NCBI GenBank assembly: GCA_904501975.1
Contig: CAJGCZ010000031.1
Coordinates: 1 to 27,275 of the forward strand
Origin: an uncultured Akkermansia sp.
GTDB lineage: Bacteria > Verrucomicrobiota > Verrucomicrobiia > Verrucomicrobiales > Akkermansiaceae
Reading direction: 5' to 3'
Length of the DNA stretch: 27,275 bases
Made by a program: the position numbers and the translations under genes
The notes under the pieces: generated by a model
What the model was told of the DNA's origin: nothing
Database searches by the model: none
Seen by the model: only the letters and a program-made list of their open reading frames with translations
Part shown: positions 15,192-23,142 of the stretch, in pieces
Layout of the letters: each line of letters opens with the position of its first letter
Numbering within the stretch: the stretch's first letter is position 1

Positions 15192-15232
15192 AAAATTGAA
15201 AAGAGCCACCGCACTTTATCAGCACGGTGGCT
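15190..15232 (-). terminator. Hairpin terminator/attenuator between purC and purS
   Basis: AGCCACCG (15225-15232 read on the minus strand) pairs with CGGTGGCT (15204-15211), followed by CTTTTCAATTTT that runs into the purS ATG. It would stop part of the transcription after purC and lower expression of purS, purL and purQ. Confidence 0.65.
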
Positions 15233-15246
15233 TTGGGGGTGAAATC

Positions 15247-15951
15247 TTACTTCTGCAAACGGTCCAGTACGTCGGCGTATGCTTCCATGAAGCCGCCGAG
15301 CCCCTGGCGGAAGCGGTCCTTGTCCATCTTCTTGCCGGTCTCTACGTCCCACAGGCGGCAGGTGTCCGGAGAAATCTCGTCGGCCAGCACAATCTTGGAC
15401 GGATCCTCAGCCAAGCGGCCGAGCTCAATCTTGAAGTCGATGAGGCGGAGGTTAGCCTTGAGGAAGAACTCGCAAAGTACCTCGTTTACCAACAGAGCCA
15501 TCTGCTTGATGTTGGCGCACTCTTCCTCGGTGGCGGCGCCCATCTCGCGGGCATAGTCATCATTGATGAAGGGATCGCCCAGGGAGTCATCCTTGTAAGA
15601 GAATTCAACAATCGGCTTCTTGAAGGCTGTGCCCTCGGTCACGCCCATGCGCTTGGAGAAGCTGCCGGCAGCCACATTACGCACGATTACCTCAAGCGGA
15701 ATGATGGATACGCGCTTTACCAACAGGTTGATGTCGTCCACGTCATCCACAAGGTGCGTGGCTACACCACGAGCCTCAAGCATGCGGTAGATGATGAGGG
15801 TAATGGCCTTGTTGAAACGGCCTTTGTTCTCAAAGTCTTCTTTCTTAACGCCGTTGAATGCTGTAGCGGAGTCCTTGTACTCCATGCGCAGCACGCTGGG
15901 GTCGTCTGTGGTGAACAGCCTTTTGGCTTTGCCTTCGTAGATAGGTTCCAT
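15247..15951 (-). CDS. purC: Phosphoribosylaminoimidazole-succinocarboxamide synthase
   Basis: 234 residues, standard for bacterial PurC. SAICAR synthetase joins CAIR and aspartate using ATP. Signatures: YEGKAKRLF at the N terminus, DSATAFNG near 28-35, the substrate-binding region PLEVIVRNVAAGSF, and the signature LIDFKIELG around 165-173, followed by LADEISPDTCRLWD. First gene of the purine cluster. Promoter at 15990-16017, leader about 32 nt; no room for a purine riboswitch. Confidence 0.97.
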   Translation of the reverse strand: MEPIYEGKAKRLFTTDDPSVLRMEYKDSATAFNGVKKEDFENKGRFNKAITLIIYRMLEARGVATHLVDDVDDINLLVKRVSIIPLEVIVRNVAAGSFSKRMGVTEGTAFKKPIVEFSYKDDSLGDPFINDDYAREMGAATEEECANIKQMALLVNEVLCEFFLKANLRLIDFKIELGRLAEDPSKIVLADEISPDTCRLWDVETGKKMDKDRFRQGLGGFMEAYADVLDRLQK

Positions 15952-15989
15952 GATGTCTATTGCGGGGGTGGTAATAGCCCCTCACCCCA

Positions 15990-16017
15990 ACTATAGCGTA
16001 ACTCTGCCCGTTGTCAA
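15990..16017 (-). promoter_or_regulatory. purC promoter
   Basis: Minus strand TTGACA (16012-16017), 16-nt spacer, TATAGT (15990-15995). The predicted start lies about 32 nt before the ATG. Confidence 0.75.
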
Positions 16018-16097
16018 GCCCAAAAATCAATCTTTATCGCGCGCGCGGGGGAATGCAGGAGCTTGAATGTTGCATGTGTAGGGGGGGGCGGATGCTC

Positions 16098-17417
16098 TTA
16101 CATGGCGTCTGACTCTTCTTCCTCCTCCTCCTCTACATCCTCTTCTTCGTCTTCCTCATCTGTCTCTTCCACAAGGGGGATGTTGTATTGCTTGAGCAAG
16201 GACAGGAGTTTGTCTTTGAGCGGAGACTCCAGTTCTATACAGGTGGGGTCAATGGCGCAGGTGGCGCCTGCTTTGAGCAGTGTTTCCGTGCAGGCCAGCA
16301 TGTCGGTTTGCTCAACGCTGTTATAGAGCAGGTTTTCCAAGGGGGTGAGGGTATCGTAAGCTTCCAGCGCTTCGTCATATTCTTCGTCGCTGTCGAAGTC
16401 ATCGGGGGATGGCTGTTCGGAAAGGTAATTGGGGTCGAAACCGAGTTTCAGCAACGTGCGAATAATCTCAGGCATGTTCGGAGCCGTGCGCCCCAACACT
16501 TGAGTCAGAAGGCTTGTCTTTTGTTGCAAATGCTCCATTTGGAAATACCCCTCGTTGTACAACTGCAAGAAGGTGTCGAGGGAATCCGGAGCCTCGGTGA
16601 GCAGGAAGGTGGCAACGCTAACCTGCTGCTCGGGCAGGATGGCGCCGTAATGGCGAATCACAAACTCTGCCATGCGGGTCTCTTGGTGGTTCATGATATT
16701 GAGCGTGCATGCAAGTGTGATGGAGTAGGCATCGCTCTTTCTGATGTCTGTTCCTTGGTCGATGAACCATTGAAGCAGGGCGATGGCCTCCTGCTGGCTT
16801 AATTCGTGGGCACCGAGAATCAAGGGGTTGTTGATAATAATGGTGGTCAGCAGGTCTTCCTTGAAAATGTAGCCCATCGATTCCACGCCTTTGCGGGAGT
16901 TGAGCTCAACGGTTGTTTGGACGGCGGTGGGAGAAAGCCCGCGGCGCACCATTTCCTTGGCAAGCTCGGGCATGTTCAGGCGCACAGCCAGTTGGGCTAC
17001 GGTTACACCCTCTTTGGTGTAAAGGTCTCCTTTGCCGCTGGTGGCGGTATCTTTAATCAGCTGCTCGATGGGGCGCAGACTGGCTTTAATCGCAAAACGA
17101 GTCCCCATTCCTACGCCTGTTTTCTTTTTCTTCTTGGCTTGGGGTTTTGTGCCTTCAAGCTTTTCGATGAGAGCATCCTCAAAGATATCCTCAAATTCAT
17201 GCATCGCGGCGGCCACGGCCAACATGCTGTTGTACACGTCCTTTTTAATAAGGCGGTGCAGCTTGGTCAACATGGCGCGGTGCTCGGCGGACCAGCTTTC
17301 ATGATACGTAAGCTCGGGGACAGCGGCCTCCTTGCGGGTGGTGGTAGTGGGGGCAGCAAAGCAATTTTGGGCACACAGGCTGCTGAGTAGTAAAACGGCA
17401 ATAGTCAGGGGTTTCAT
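16098..17417 (-). CDS. Exported protein with ankyrin-like repeats and acidic tail
   Basis: 439 residues from the ATG at 17417; the longer frame starts upstream of the promoter and is excluded. A signal peptide (MKPLTIAVLLLSSL..., cleavage near CFAA at about 22) implies export. A KKKKK patch near residue 100 is followed by ankyrin-like helical pairs, for example GVTVAQLAVRLNMPELAKEM around 138-157 and IIRTLLKLGFDPN and LLKAGATC later. The final 25 residues are almost all Glu and Asp. Ankyrin repeats usually bind proteins; the partner is unknown. It is a single-gene unit by its own promoter, upstream of purC on the same strand. Confidence 0.75.
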   Translation of the reverse strand: MKPLTIAVLLLSSLCAQNCFAAPTTTTRKEAAVPELTYHESWSAEHRAMLTKLHRLIKKDVYNSMLAVAAAMHEFEDIFEDALIEKLEGTKPQAKKKKKTGVGMGTRFAIKASLRPIEQLIKDTATSGKGDLYTKEGVTVAQLAVRLNMPELAKEMVRRGLSPTAVQTTVELNSRKGVESMGYIFKEDLLTTIIINNPLILGAHELSQQEAIALLQWFIDQGTDIRKSDAYSITLACTLNIMNHQETRMAEFVIRHYGAILPEQQVSVATFLLTEAPDSLDTFLQLYNEGYFQMEHLQQKTSLLTQVLGRTAPNMPEIIRTLLKLGFDPNYLSEQPSPDDFDSDEEYDEALEAYDTLTPLENLLYNSVEQTDMLACTETLLKAGATCAIDPTCIELESPLKDKLLSLLKQYNIPLVEETDEEDEEEDVEEEEEEESDAM

Positions 17418-17427
17418 GGTAATGCTC

Positions 17428-17456
17428 ACTGTAGCGGTTAGGCGGGGCGGTGTCAA
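17428..17456 (-). promoter_or_regulatory. Promoter of the ankyrin-like gene, near-leaderless
   Basis: Minus strand TTGACA (17451-17456), 17-nt spacer, TACAGT (17428-17433), then 10 nt to the ATG; predicted leader about 3 nt. Confidence 0.75.
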
Positions 17457-17533
17457 GGCTAAATTGCTGATTAGCCTGCCCATAATACACTTTTAATATC
17501 ATGCATTCTGTTATTTCGTGACGGTAAATTTGC

Positions 17534-17562
17534 TTGACTTGATATCGTGTTAGGAGTATTCA
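17534..17562 (+). promoter_or_regulatory. lpxR-resB-ccsA promoter, leaderless
   Basis: TTGACT (17534-17539), 17-nt spacer, TATTCA (17557-17562), then 7 nt to the ATG at 17570. An AGGAG in the spacer is 13 nt from the ATG, too far to be an effective Shine-Dalgarno. Confidence 0.6.
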
Positions 17563-17569
17563 GTAAGAC

Positions 17570-18541
17570 ATGAGTGCAATAGCATGGTTGACAATGGCGG
17601 TTCTTTCCCCGACGGTCGGATATTTTAATCCTATACCCCAGCCCGGTGAGCCGGGGTATACGGAGCAACCCTCGCACCACTTCCGTGGTACCATGGAGAA
17701 TGACTCCGCCTTTGGATACGATGGTAATTACTCGCACGGAACGCGTTTGGATTATGCGCAGTCGCTGAGTAATGGCGACGCCTGGGGTGTGAGCCTTACC
17801 CAAAATATCTATACCCCCAGCACGCATACACATGGTGCGGTGCCGGGTGAAAGCCCGTACGCCGGCTATTTGGCGCTGGGTGGTGCGTATCTTTCTCGCG
17901 GCGAGAACTTTGGCAATGCCGTCGAGTTTCAGCTGGGCACCACGGGTAATCCTTCCTTTGCGCGCTATGCGCAGAATGGCTTGCACGAGATGTGCGGCAT
18001 GCAAACTTGGGATGGCTGGAGCGACCAAGTGCCCTCTGAGGTAACAGTGCAGCTTTCGGCCCAGCAGCATGTGCGTATTCCGTGGATGGAGAGCACCTCT
18101 TCTAACGGTTGGGAGAGCGATGGCACCTTTGTGCTGCGCGAGCAATTCGGCACAGCATTTATTAAAGCCGGTGGTGGTGTGGCATATCGCTATGGCCGCA
18201 ATCTTCCGCCCTCCATGCAGGTGAGCGGCAACCATGCTGCCTCGTACGGGGTGAGCTTGCTGGAGAAGAAAAACTACAATCCTGCCGCCCCCTCTTACTT
18301 TGTGAGCGCCGAGGCGTATGTGGATTATATAGCACGCGATATTTCGATTGATGGCGGTGTATTCCATCATTTTGAACAAACCTGCAGCCGCAAGCCTTGG
18401 CAGGCAGAATTCCGCTTGGGTGTAGGTGTTTCGTACCAAGGTATCGACTACTTTATGGGGGCTGTTTATTGCACGGATAGATACCGCCGACAGAATGATC
18501 CCTCCTGCTACGGTACGTTCTCCATCAGCTGGCACTGGTAA
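17570..18541 (+). CDS. lpxR: LpxR-like outer membrane lipid A deacylase
   Basis: 323 residues. LpxR is a 12-strand beta-barrel that removes the 3'-acyloxyacyl group of lipid A. A short signal segment is followed by the family's opening ENDSAF (Asn 44, Asp 45), then GNYSHGTRLDYA (Ser 55) and SPYAGYLALGGAY. In the middle are QNGLHEM and WDGWSDQ, where the family keeps its catalytic His, and the last residue is an aromatic (GTFSISWHW), typical of barrels. These match the catalytic Asn, Asp, Ser and His described for Salmonella LpxR. First gene of a unit with resB-like and ccsA; 11 nt to the next gene. Confidence 0.88.
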   Translation: MSAIAWLTMAVLSPTVGYFNPIPQPGEPGYTEQPSHHFRGTMENDSAFGYDGNYSHGTRLDYAQSLSNGDAWGVSLTQNIYTPSTHTHGAVPGESPYAGYLALGGAYLSRGENFGNAVEFQLGTTGNPSFARYAQNGLHEMCGMQTWDGWSDQVPSEVTVQLSAQQHVRIPWMESTSSNGWESDGTFVLREQFGTAFIKAGGGVAYRYGRNLPPSMQVSGNHAASYGVSLLEKKNYNPAAPSYFVSAEAYVDYIARDISIDGGVFHHFEQTCSRKPWQAEFRLGVGVSYQGIDYFMGAVYCTDRYRRQNDPSCYGTFSISWHW

Positions 18542-18552
18542 GTATATACATT

Positions 18553-19698
18553 ATGAGCGGATTGCTGAAGGCTACGCTGATGGTGCTGGGGGCAGCCTGT
18601 GTGCTGCTGGCCGCCGGTGCATTCCCCGTGCTGGGCGCGCCGGATGTGTTTCGGGGCGGTGTGATGATTTTGCTGGGTGTTGTAGCCGCCCTCTTGGCGT
18701 TGTGGGGTGGTTGGCGCTTGGCTGAGGGCATGCGTGCCCGATTCATCTTTGGCTTGGTGTGTACCTATTTTACGGCATCCGGCCTTATCACGGCATGGAT
18801 GTACGGCTGCAAGGCTGTGGAGCACGCCATGCTGGGCGGGGCGATGTGGTTTGGTGCGCTGGCCATGCTTTGCACCACGGTAGTGGGCGTGTTGTTTGCC
18901 GTCATTTTCGGGTATTTTCTGATAAAGCTGATGACCCCGCGCCTGTGGCTTGCCGGAGCCCACTGGTGCTGCACGCTGATTGTGCTGGGGGGTATGCTCG
19001 ATTTCTGCGCCGAAAAGAATGGCTACATTTATGCCACGGCCGGTGCTCCTGATAAGATAACGGAGGCTTGCATGCAAAACGGCGACAAGCTGCCTTTGGG
19101 ATTCTCGCTGCAAGTGAATCAATTTGAGGTAACGCACCACGATGCCCCCGCCGCAGCACCGCAGCAGTATCATCTGCTCATTACGGAGGAATCCGGGCAG
19201 TACAAAGCCTCTATCCGCATGGCGGACCAATGGCTGCCGCTGCCGGAGGGTTCTTTGGTGAAGGATGGCGATACGCTGCGCTTGGGGAATCGCTGTTTCT
19301 CCTGTGCGGATGTGCGCCCGCACCCGCAGTTAGACTGCCCCAGCTTGCTGGTGAGCGAGCCTATTCCTGCCGGGGTGCGCCATGCCGGTGCGGTGAAAGA
19401 GTACAGTGCCGCTTGCACGGTGTATACAGACCACCGCGGCCGCTCCGAAACGCGCCAAGAAACGCTGCGTGTCAATTATCCTATTGCCTGCAAGGATGTG
19501 CATCTTTACCTGCTGAGCTATGATTATAATCGCCTGACCAATCAGGTGACGGTGGTGTTGCAGGCACGCCAAGCACCCGGCCGCTGGTATGCTTTGGCCG
19601 GCATGGTGGGGTTGATTATTTGCACCGCCTGCTGGAGTTGGTGGAAACGCCCCGCTACTACGCCCACCCCTAACAACGAGGAAACATCCGCCGCATGA
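18553..19698 (+). CDS. ResB-like (CcsB) cytochrome c biogenesis protein
   Basis: 381 residues. ResB/Ccs1 forms a complex with CcsA/ResC that carries haem across the membrane and attaches it to CxxCH apocytochromes (System II). About four membrane helices in the first 155 residues are followed by a large extracytoplasmic domain and a last helix near 350-367. The segment LRVNYPIACKDVHLYLLSYDY with TQVTV-like VTVVLQARQAPGRWYALAGM is the ResB core signature. The stop overlaps the ccsA start as ATGA, giving the classic resB-ccsA order. Confidence 0.85.
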   Translation: MSGLLKATLMVLGAACVLLAAGAFPVLGAPDVFRGGVMILLGVVAALLALWGGWRLAEGMRARFIFGLVCTYFTASGLITAWMYGCKAVEHAMLGGAMWFGALAMLCTTVVGVLFAVIFGYFLIKLMTPRLWLAGAHWCCTLIVLGGMLDFCAEKNGYIYATAGAPDKITEACMQNGDKLPLGFSLQVNQFEVTHHDAPAAAPQQYHLLITEESGQYKASIRMADQWLPLPEGSLVKDGDTLRLGNRCFSCADVRPHPQLDCPSLLVSEPIPAGVRHAGAVKEYSAACTVYTDHRGRSETRQETLRVNYPIACKDVHLYLLSYDYNRLTNQVTVVLQARQAPGRWYALAGMVGLIICTACWSWWKRPATTPTPNNEETSAA

Positions 19699-20453
19699 AT
19701 ACACTTATTTACACCCTTTCCATTGGTACGCTGCTCACATCGCTGGCAGCTTGTGTGCTGGCCTGTTGCCACAAAAAAGAGCATGCGGCAGGGATTTTTC
19801 TGGGTAGCTGGCTGACGGCTCTGGCGTTGTTTGTGGCAAACGGTGTGGCGGCTCAGGCCCTGCCGTTTGGCAACATGCGCCATGTGCTCTGCTTCTTTCC
19901 CTTGGTGTTGGTGCCTGCCGCTTGGTACATGCAGAAGTTTCGCCGACTGAACCTCACGGCCTATTTTGCAGCTGCCGCTGTTTTGAGCATGGTGGGGGCC
20001 TTGTGCATGCCCTTGCAGGCTGCCTGGCGCCAAATGCCCGCCTTGCAATCTCCGTGGTTTGCACCGCATGTTACCTCCTATGTGGTGGCTTACGGTTTCT
20101 TGGCTGTATCTGCTATTTTAGCTGTGGTCTCTTGCTGCGGTAAACAGCAAGAGCTGCACCTGCGCGCCGCAGATGAAGTGGTGACACTGGCCTTCCCGTT
20201 CCTTACCTTTGGCTTGTGGAGCGGTGCTCTTTGGGCAGATGAAGCTTGGGCTCGTTATTGGGCATGGGATATTAAAGAGGCTTGGGCTCTCATCACATGG
20301 TGTGTCTATTTGCTGTATTTCCATATTCGCGCCTACAAAGCATGGGCCGGCTGGCAGCGGCCGCTCCTCATTCTGGGCTTTGTGGCGGTGCTCATTACCT
20401 TCTTTGTGGTCAACCTGCTCCCCTCCATTAATAGCGTGCATAGCTATAATTGA
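19695..20453 (+). CDS. ccsA: Cytochrome c biogenesis protein CcsA (ResC)
   Basis: 252 residues with about eight hydrophobic helices. The haem-handling WWD motif is clear: WADEAWARYWAWDIKE (180-195), then AWALITW. Possible haem-ligand histidines are at 63 (MRH), 125 (APH) and 210 (YFH). Works with the ResB-like protein whose gene it overlaps by 4 nt. It is the probable assembly factor for the octahaem cytochrome at 8607-10649. The stop codon directly precedes a family B palindrome. Confidence 0.9.
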   Translation: MNTLIYTLSIGTLLTSLAACVLACCHKKEHAAGIFLGSWLTALALFVANGVAAQALPFGNMRHVLCFFPLVLVPAAWYMQKFRRLNLTAYFAAAAVLSMVGALCMPLQAAWRQMPALQSPWFAPHVTSYVVAYGFLAVSAILAVVSCCGKQQELHLRAADEVVTLAFPFLTFGLWSGALWADEAWARYWAWDIKEAWALITWCVYLLYFHIRAYKAWAGWQRPLLILGFVAVLITFFVVNLLPSINSVHSYN

Positions 20454-20454
20454 T

Positions 20455-20526
20455 GTTGGAGGTTTGAATTTGGATTTTTGATTTGCTCTGCTACCAAAAT
20501 CAAAAATTTAAAATCAAACCTCCAAC
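20455..20526. repeat. A/T-rich palindrome (family B) abutting the ccsA stop
   Basis: Arms of about 30 nt (20455-20484 and 20495-20526), the outer 10 nt (GTTGGAGGTT) perfectly complementary, around a short loop. It starts 1 nt after the ccsA TGA and ends 13 nt before the hisD promoter. Related to 2550-2630. Confidence 0.75.
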
Positions 20527-20538
20527 CTCCGTCGTGTT

Positions 20539-20567
20539 TTGACATTTGGCGGCGGAGGTGCTATAAT
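20539..20567 (+). promoter_or_regulatory. hisD promoter, perfect consensus, near-leaderless
   Basis: TTGACA (20539-20544), 17-nt spacer, TATAAT (20562-20567): consensus at every position. The ATG is 10 nt beyond, so the leader should be about 3 nt. Confidence 0.85.
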
Positions 20568-20577
20568 CGCGCGCGAC

Positions 20578-21870
20578 ATGAATATCTATCGCGAAACTGA
20601 TGCAGAGTTTGCCACGGCCGTAGCCGGCATGAATCGCCGTGCTATCCCCACGGCTGAGGTGAGAGAAAGTGTAGCTGCCATTATTGATGAAGTGCGCGAG
20701 CATGGTGATGCCGCACTGTGTGCTTATGCTGCGAAGTTCGACCGCGTTGCCCTGACTCCGGCTCAATTGCGCGTGACGGAAGAAGAGTTGGCCGCTGCTC
20801 AGGCCGTAGTGCCGCAAGATGTGAAGGATGCCATTGCTGCCTCGCTGGCGAATATTACCTATTTTTCTCAGCAAAGCATGCGCCGCGATTGGAGTGGCAT
20901 CAATGCCCAGGGCTGCGAGGTAGGCGAGCGCTTTGTGCCGTATGACCGTGTGGGTATTTATGTGCCCGGCGGCAAGGCTCCGTTGGTATCCACCGCGCTC
21001 ATGACCGGCGGTTTTGCCAAGGCGGTGGGTGTGCCTGAAATTGTGGCTATGACTCCTTGTGGCCCGGATGGCAAGGTGAATCCGGCTGTGTTGGTAGCCT
21101 TGCAGGCTGCCGGTGCAACAGAGATTTACCGTGTGGGCGGTGCCCAGAGTATTGCCGCTTTGGCGCTCGGCACGGAGACGGTGGCCCCGGTGCAGAAGAT
21201 TTTTGGTCCGGGTAATCGTTTTGTGGTGGAGGCGAAGCGCCAGTTGGTGGGTGCCGTGGCCATCGATTTGTTGCCGGGGCCCAGCGAGGTGATGGTGTTG
21301 GCCGACCATACGGCGAACCCCGCCTTTGTGGCTGCCGATTTATTGGCCCAAGCCGAGCACGGTGGTGACAGTGCCATTGCCTTTGTTACCACCAGCGAGG
21401 AGTTGTTGCAAGCCGTGCAGCAGCAAATTGCCGAGCAAGCCGCCACCCTGAGCCGCTCTGCTTACCTGCAGCAGGTGCTGGAGGATAACACGGATTGCTT
21501 CCTCGTTTCTTCCGTTGAGCAGGGTGCGGATATTGTGAATGCTTTTGCCCCCGAGCACTTGGTGCTGGTGGTGGATGAGGCGGTGGAAGAGAGCACTCTG
21601 GCCCGTATCCGCACGGCCGGTGCCATCTATGCCGGCACCTATTCCACCGTGGCTTGCGGCGACTTCCTTGCCGGCCCCAGCCACACCTTGCCCACGGGCG
21701 GCTCCGGTAAATCCTTCTCCGGTATTCGGGCGGACCAGTTCCAGCGCCGCACCTCCATTGTGCGCATGAGCCCCGCTGCCGCGCGCGCCTCGTTGCCCCA
21801 TGTGCAAACCTTTGCCCGTGTGGAAGGGTTGGATGCCCATGGCCGCTCTCTGGAGCTGCGCACTTTGTAA
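20578..21870 (+). CDS. hisD: Histidinol dehydrogenase
   Basis: 430 residues from ATG 20578; a TTG 39 nt upstream in frame is the -35 box and cannot be the start. HisD carries out the last two steps of histidine synthesis with NAD and zinc. Signatures: YVPGGKAPLVSTALM, VGGAQSIAALALGT, GPGNRFVVEAKR, DLLPGPSEVMVLAD, the zinc ligands in LLAQAEHGGDS, PEHLVLVVD, GDFLAGPSHTLPTGG and the terminal LDAHGRSLELR (zinc His). All active-site residues appear intact. No other his gene is in the window. Confidence 0.97.
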   Translation: MNIYRETDAEFATAVAGMNRRAIPTAEVRESVAAIIDEVREHGDAALCAYAAKFDRVALTPAQLRVTEEELAAAQAVVPQDVKDAIAASLANITYFSQQSMRRDWSGINAQGCEVGERFVPYDRVGIYVPGGKAPLVSTALMTGGFAKAVGVPEIVAMTPCGPDGKVNPAVLVALQAAGATEIYRVGGAQSIAALALGTETVAPVQKIFGPGNRFVVEAKRQLVGAVAIDLLPGPSEVMVLADHTANPAFVAADLLAQAEHGGDSAIAFVTTSEELLQAVQQQIAEQAATLSRSAYLQQVLEDNTDCFLVSSVEQGADIVNAFAPEHLVLVVDEAVEESTLARIRTAGAIYAGTYSTVACGDFLAGPSHTLPTGGSGKSFSGIRADQFQRRTSIVRMSPAAARASLPHVQTFARVEGLDAHGRSLELRTL

Positions 21871-21888
21871 GGGCACTGCCTATAAGAG

Positions 21889-21927
21889 AACGGGGGGATT
21901 AAGCAACGTATGCTTAATCCCCCCGTT
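21889..21927. terminator. Bidirectional terminator between hisD and the M42 gene
   Basis: A 16-bp stem (AACGGGGGGATTAAGC with its complement) and 7-nt loop, located between two convergent genes. T-tracts are weak (TCTCTTA on the minus side, GGTTTTGC further on the plus side), but the stem is very stable. Confidence 0.75.
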
Positions 21928-21951
21928 TGGTTGAATGAGGTTTTGCTTATT

Positions 21952-23112
21952 TTACTTGCCGTAGGAGGCAATGTTCTGAATCACCTTGAGGGTCAGCTCT
22001 ACCGTGGCCTGCAAGTCGCGAGCGTCCAGAATGCCGTTGTGGGCATGGATGTAGCGTGTGGGTACACCAAAGACGATGGACGGTGTGCCGTGCCAGTGCG
22101 GGTAGGCAGCTCCGGCATCCGTACCACCGGTGCGGCGCACGGTGGCTTGGTGGGCAATGTTGTGCTGTTGGGCAAGGTTAAGCACAAAGTCTGCAAAGGC
22201 CGGCGGGGTGATGTTGGTGGGGTCGTACAAGCGCACCTGTGTACCCTTACCCAACACGCCTTGGCGGCATACTCCGCTTTGGCCGAAGGTGTCGTCTGCG
22301 GGCGGGCCTTCCAGAATGATGGCGAAATCCGGCACCTCCTCTCCATGTAGCGAGCGAGCACCACGGGTGCCTACCTCCTCTTGCACGGTGGCAATGGCGC
22401 GCACGGTGCAGGGCAGCTCAGCATCCTTGAGAGCCTGCATGGTTTGAATCATGGCGTAAACACCGGCGCGGTTGTCAAAGGCTTTGCCCATCCAGCGGTG
22501 CTCAATGCTCAGCGGTTGCAGCTGCACATCCGGCACAACACAGCAGCCCAAGCGAATTCCTAAGGCATCAATCTCTTCTTTCGAGGAAGCGCCCACATCC
22601 ACAAACAAAGCGTCGTCGGGCATCACTTGCTTGCGCTGGGAGTCCGGCAGCAGGTGCGGAGGCTTGGTGCCGATTTGGCCGGGAATATGGCGACCTTCGC
22701 GGGTAATGACGGTGACTCGTTGACTGGGCAGGGTGTGGTTCCACCAGCCGCCAAGCGGTACCAGCAGCAGGAAACCATCTTGCGTGACGCCCTGCACCAT
22801 GAAGCCGATTTCGTCCATGTGGGCTACCAAGGCAATGGTGGGGGAGCCCTCGGGGCCCTTCTTCTCGCAAATCAGGTTGCCGGAGGTGGTGTGGCTGATG
22901 GTGCCGCAGCCTTGCAGCTCGGCTTCGATGACGGCACGAATGTCGTCCTCAAACCCGGAAACACCGGCGGCGTTGCTGCATTTTTCTAAAAGCTCTTTGT
23001 TGAACATGGTGGTTTGTGTGTGTTGTGTTAAAGTGGTCGTAGCGGTCTGTTCTGCCTGGCAGAGTTGAATGGGCATGGCTGCCAGTGCAGCGCATAAAAG
23101 GTGACGAATCAT
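21952..23112 (-). CDS. M42 family metallo-aminopeptidase, possibly exported
   Basis: 386 residues. It has co-catalytic metal enzyme motifs of the M42 (FrvX/PepA-type) family: AHMDEIGF (His 98, Asp 100), AFDNRAGVYA (Asp 213), TVQEEVGTRGA (Glu 245/246), ILEGPPADDT and GGTDAGAAYPHWHG. These enzymes are usually cytoplasmic tetrahedral assemblies. Here the frame begins with about 20 residues that look like a signal peptide (MIRHLLCAALAAMP..., possible cleavage after CQA). An internal ATG at 23007 would give the normal cytoplasmic start (MFNKELLEKC). No Shine-Dalgarno decides between them. It follows the rlpA-like gene by 30 nt. Confidence 0.85.
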   Translation of the reverse strand: MIRHLLCAALAAMPIQLCQAEQTATTTLTQHTQTTMFNKELLEKCSNAAGVSGFEDDIRAVIEAELQGCGTISHTTSGNLICEKKGPEGSPTIALVAHMDEIGFMVQGVTQDGFLLLVPLGGWWNHTLPSQRVTVITREGRHIPGQIGTKPPHLLPDSQRKQVMPDDALFVDVGASSKEEIDALGIRLGCCVVPDVQLQPLSIEHRWMGKAFDNRAGVYAMIQTMQALKDAELPCTVRAIATVQEEVGTRGARSLHGEEVPDFAIILEGPPADDTFGQSGVCRQGVLGKGTQVRLYDPTNITPPAFADFVLNLAQQHNIAHQATVRRTGGTDAGAAYPHWHGTPSIVFGVPTRYIHAHNGILDARDLQATVELTLKVIQNIASYGK

Positions 23113-23142
23113 GTGTATGCTGAGTGTGTATCTATGGGTGGT

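Noticed and set aside
15952..16020. Purine riboswitch before purC
   Set aside because: The predicted leader is only about 32 nt, too short for the aptamer, and no aptamer-like three-stem pattern is seen.
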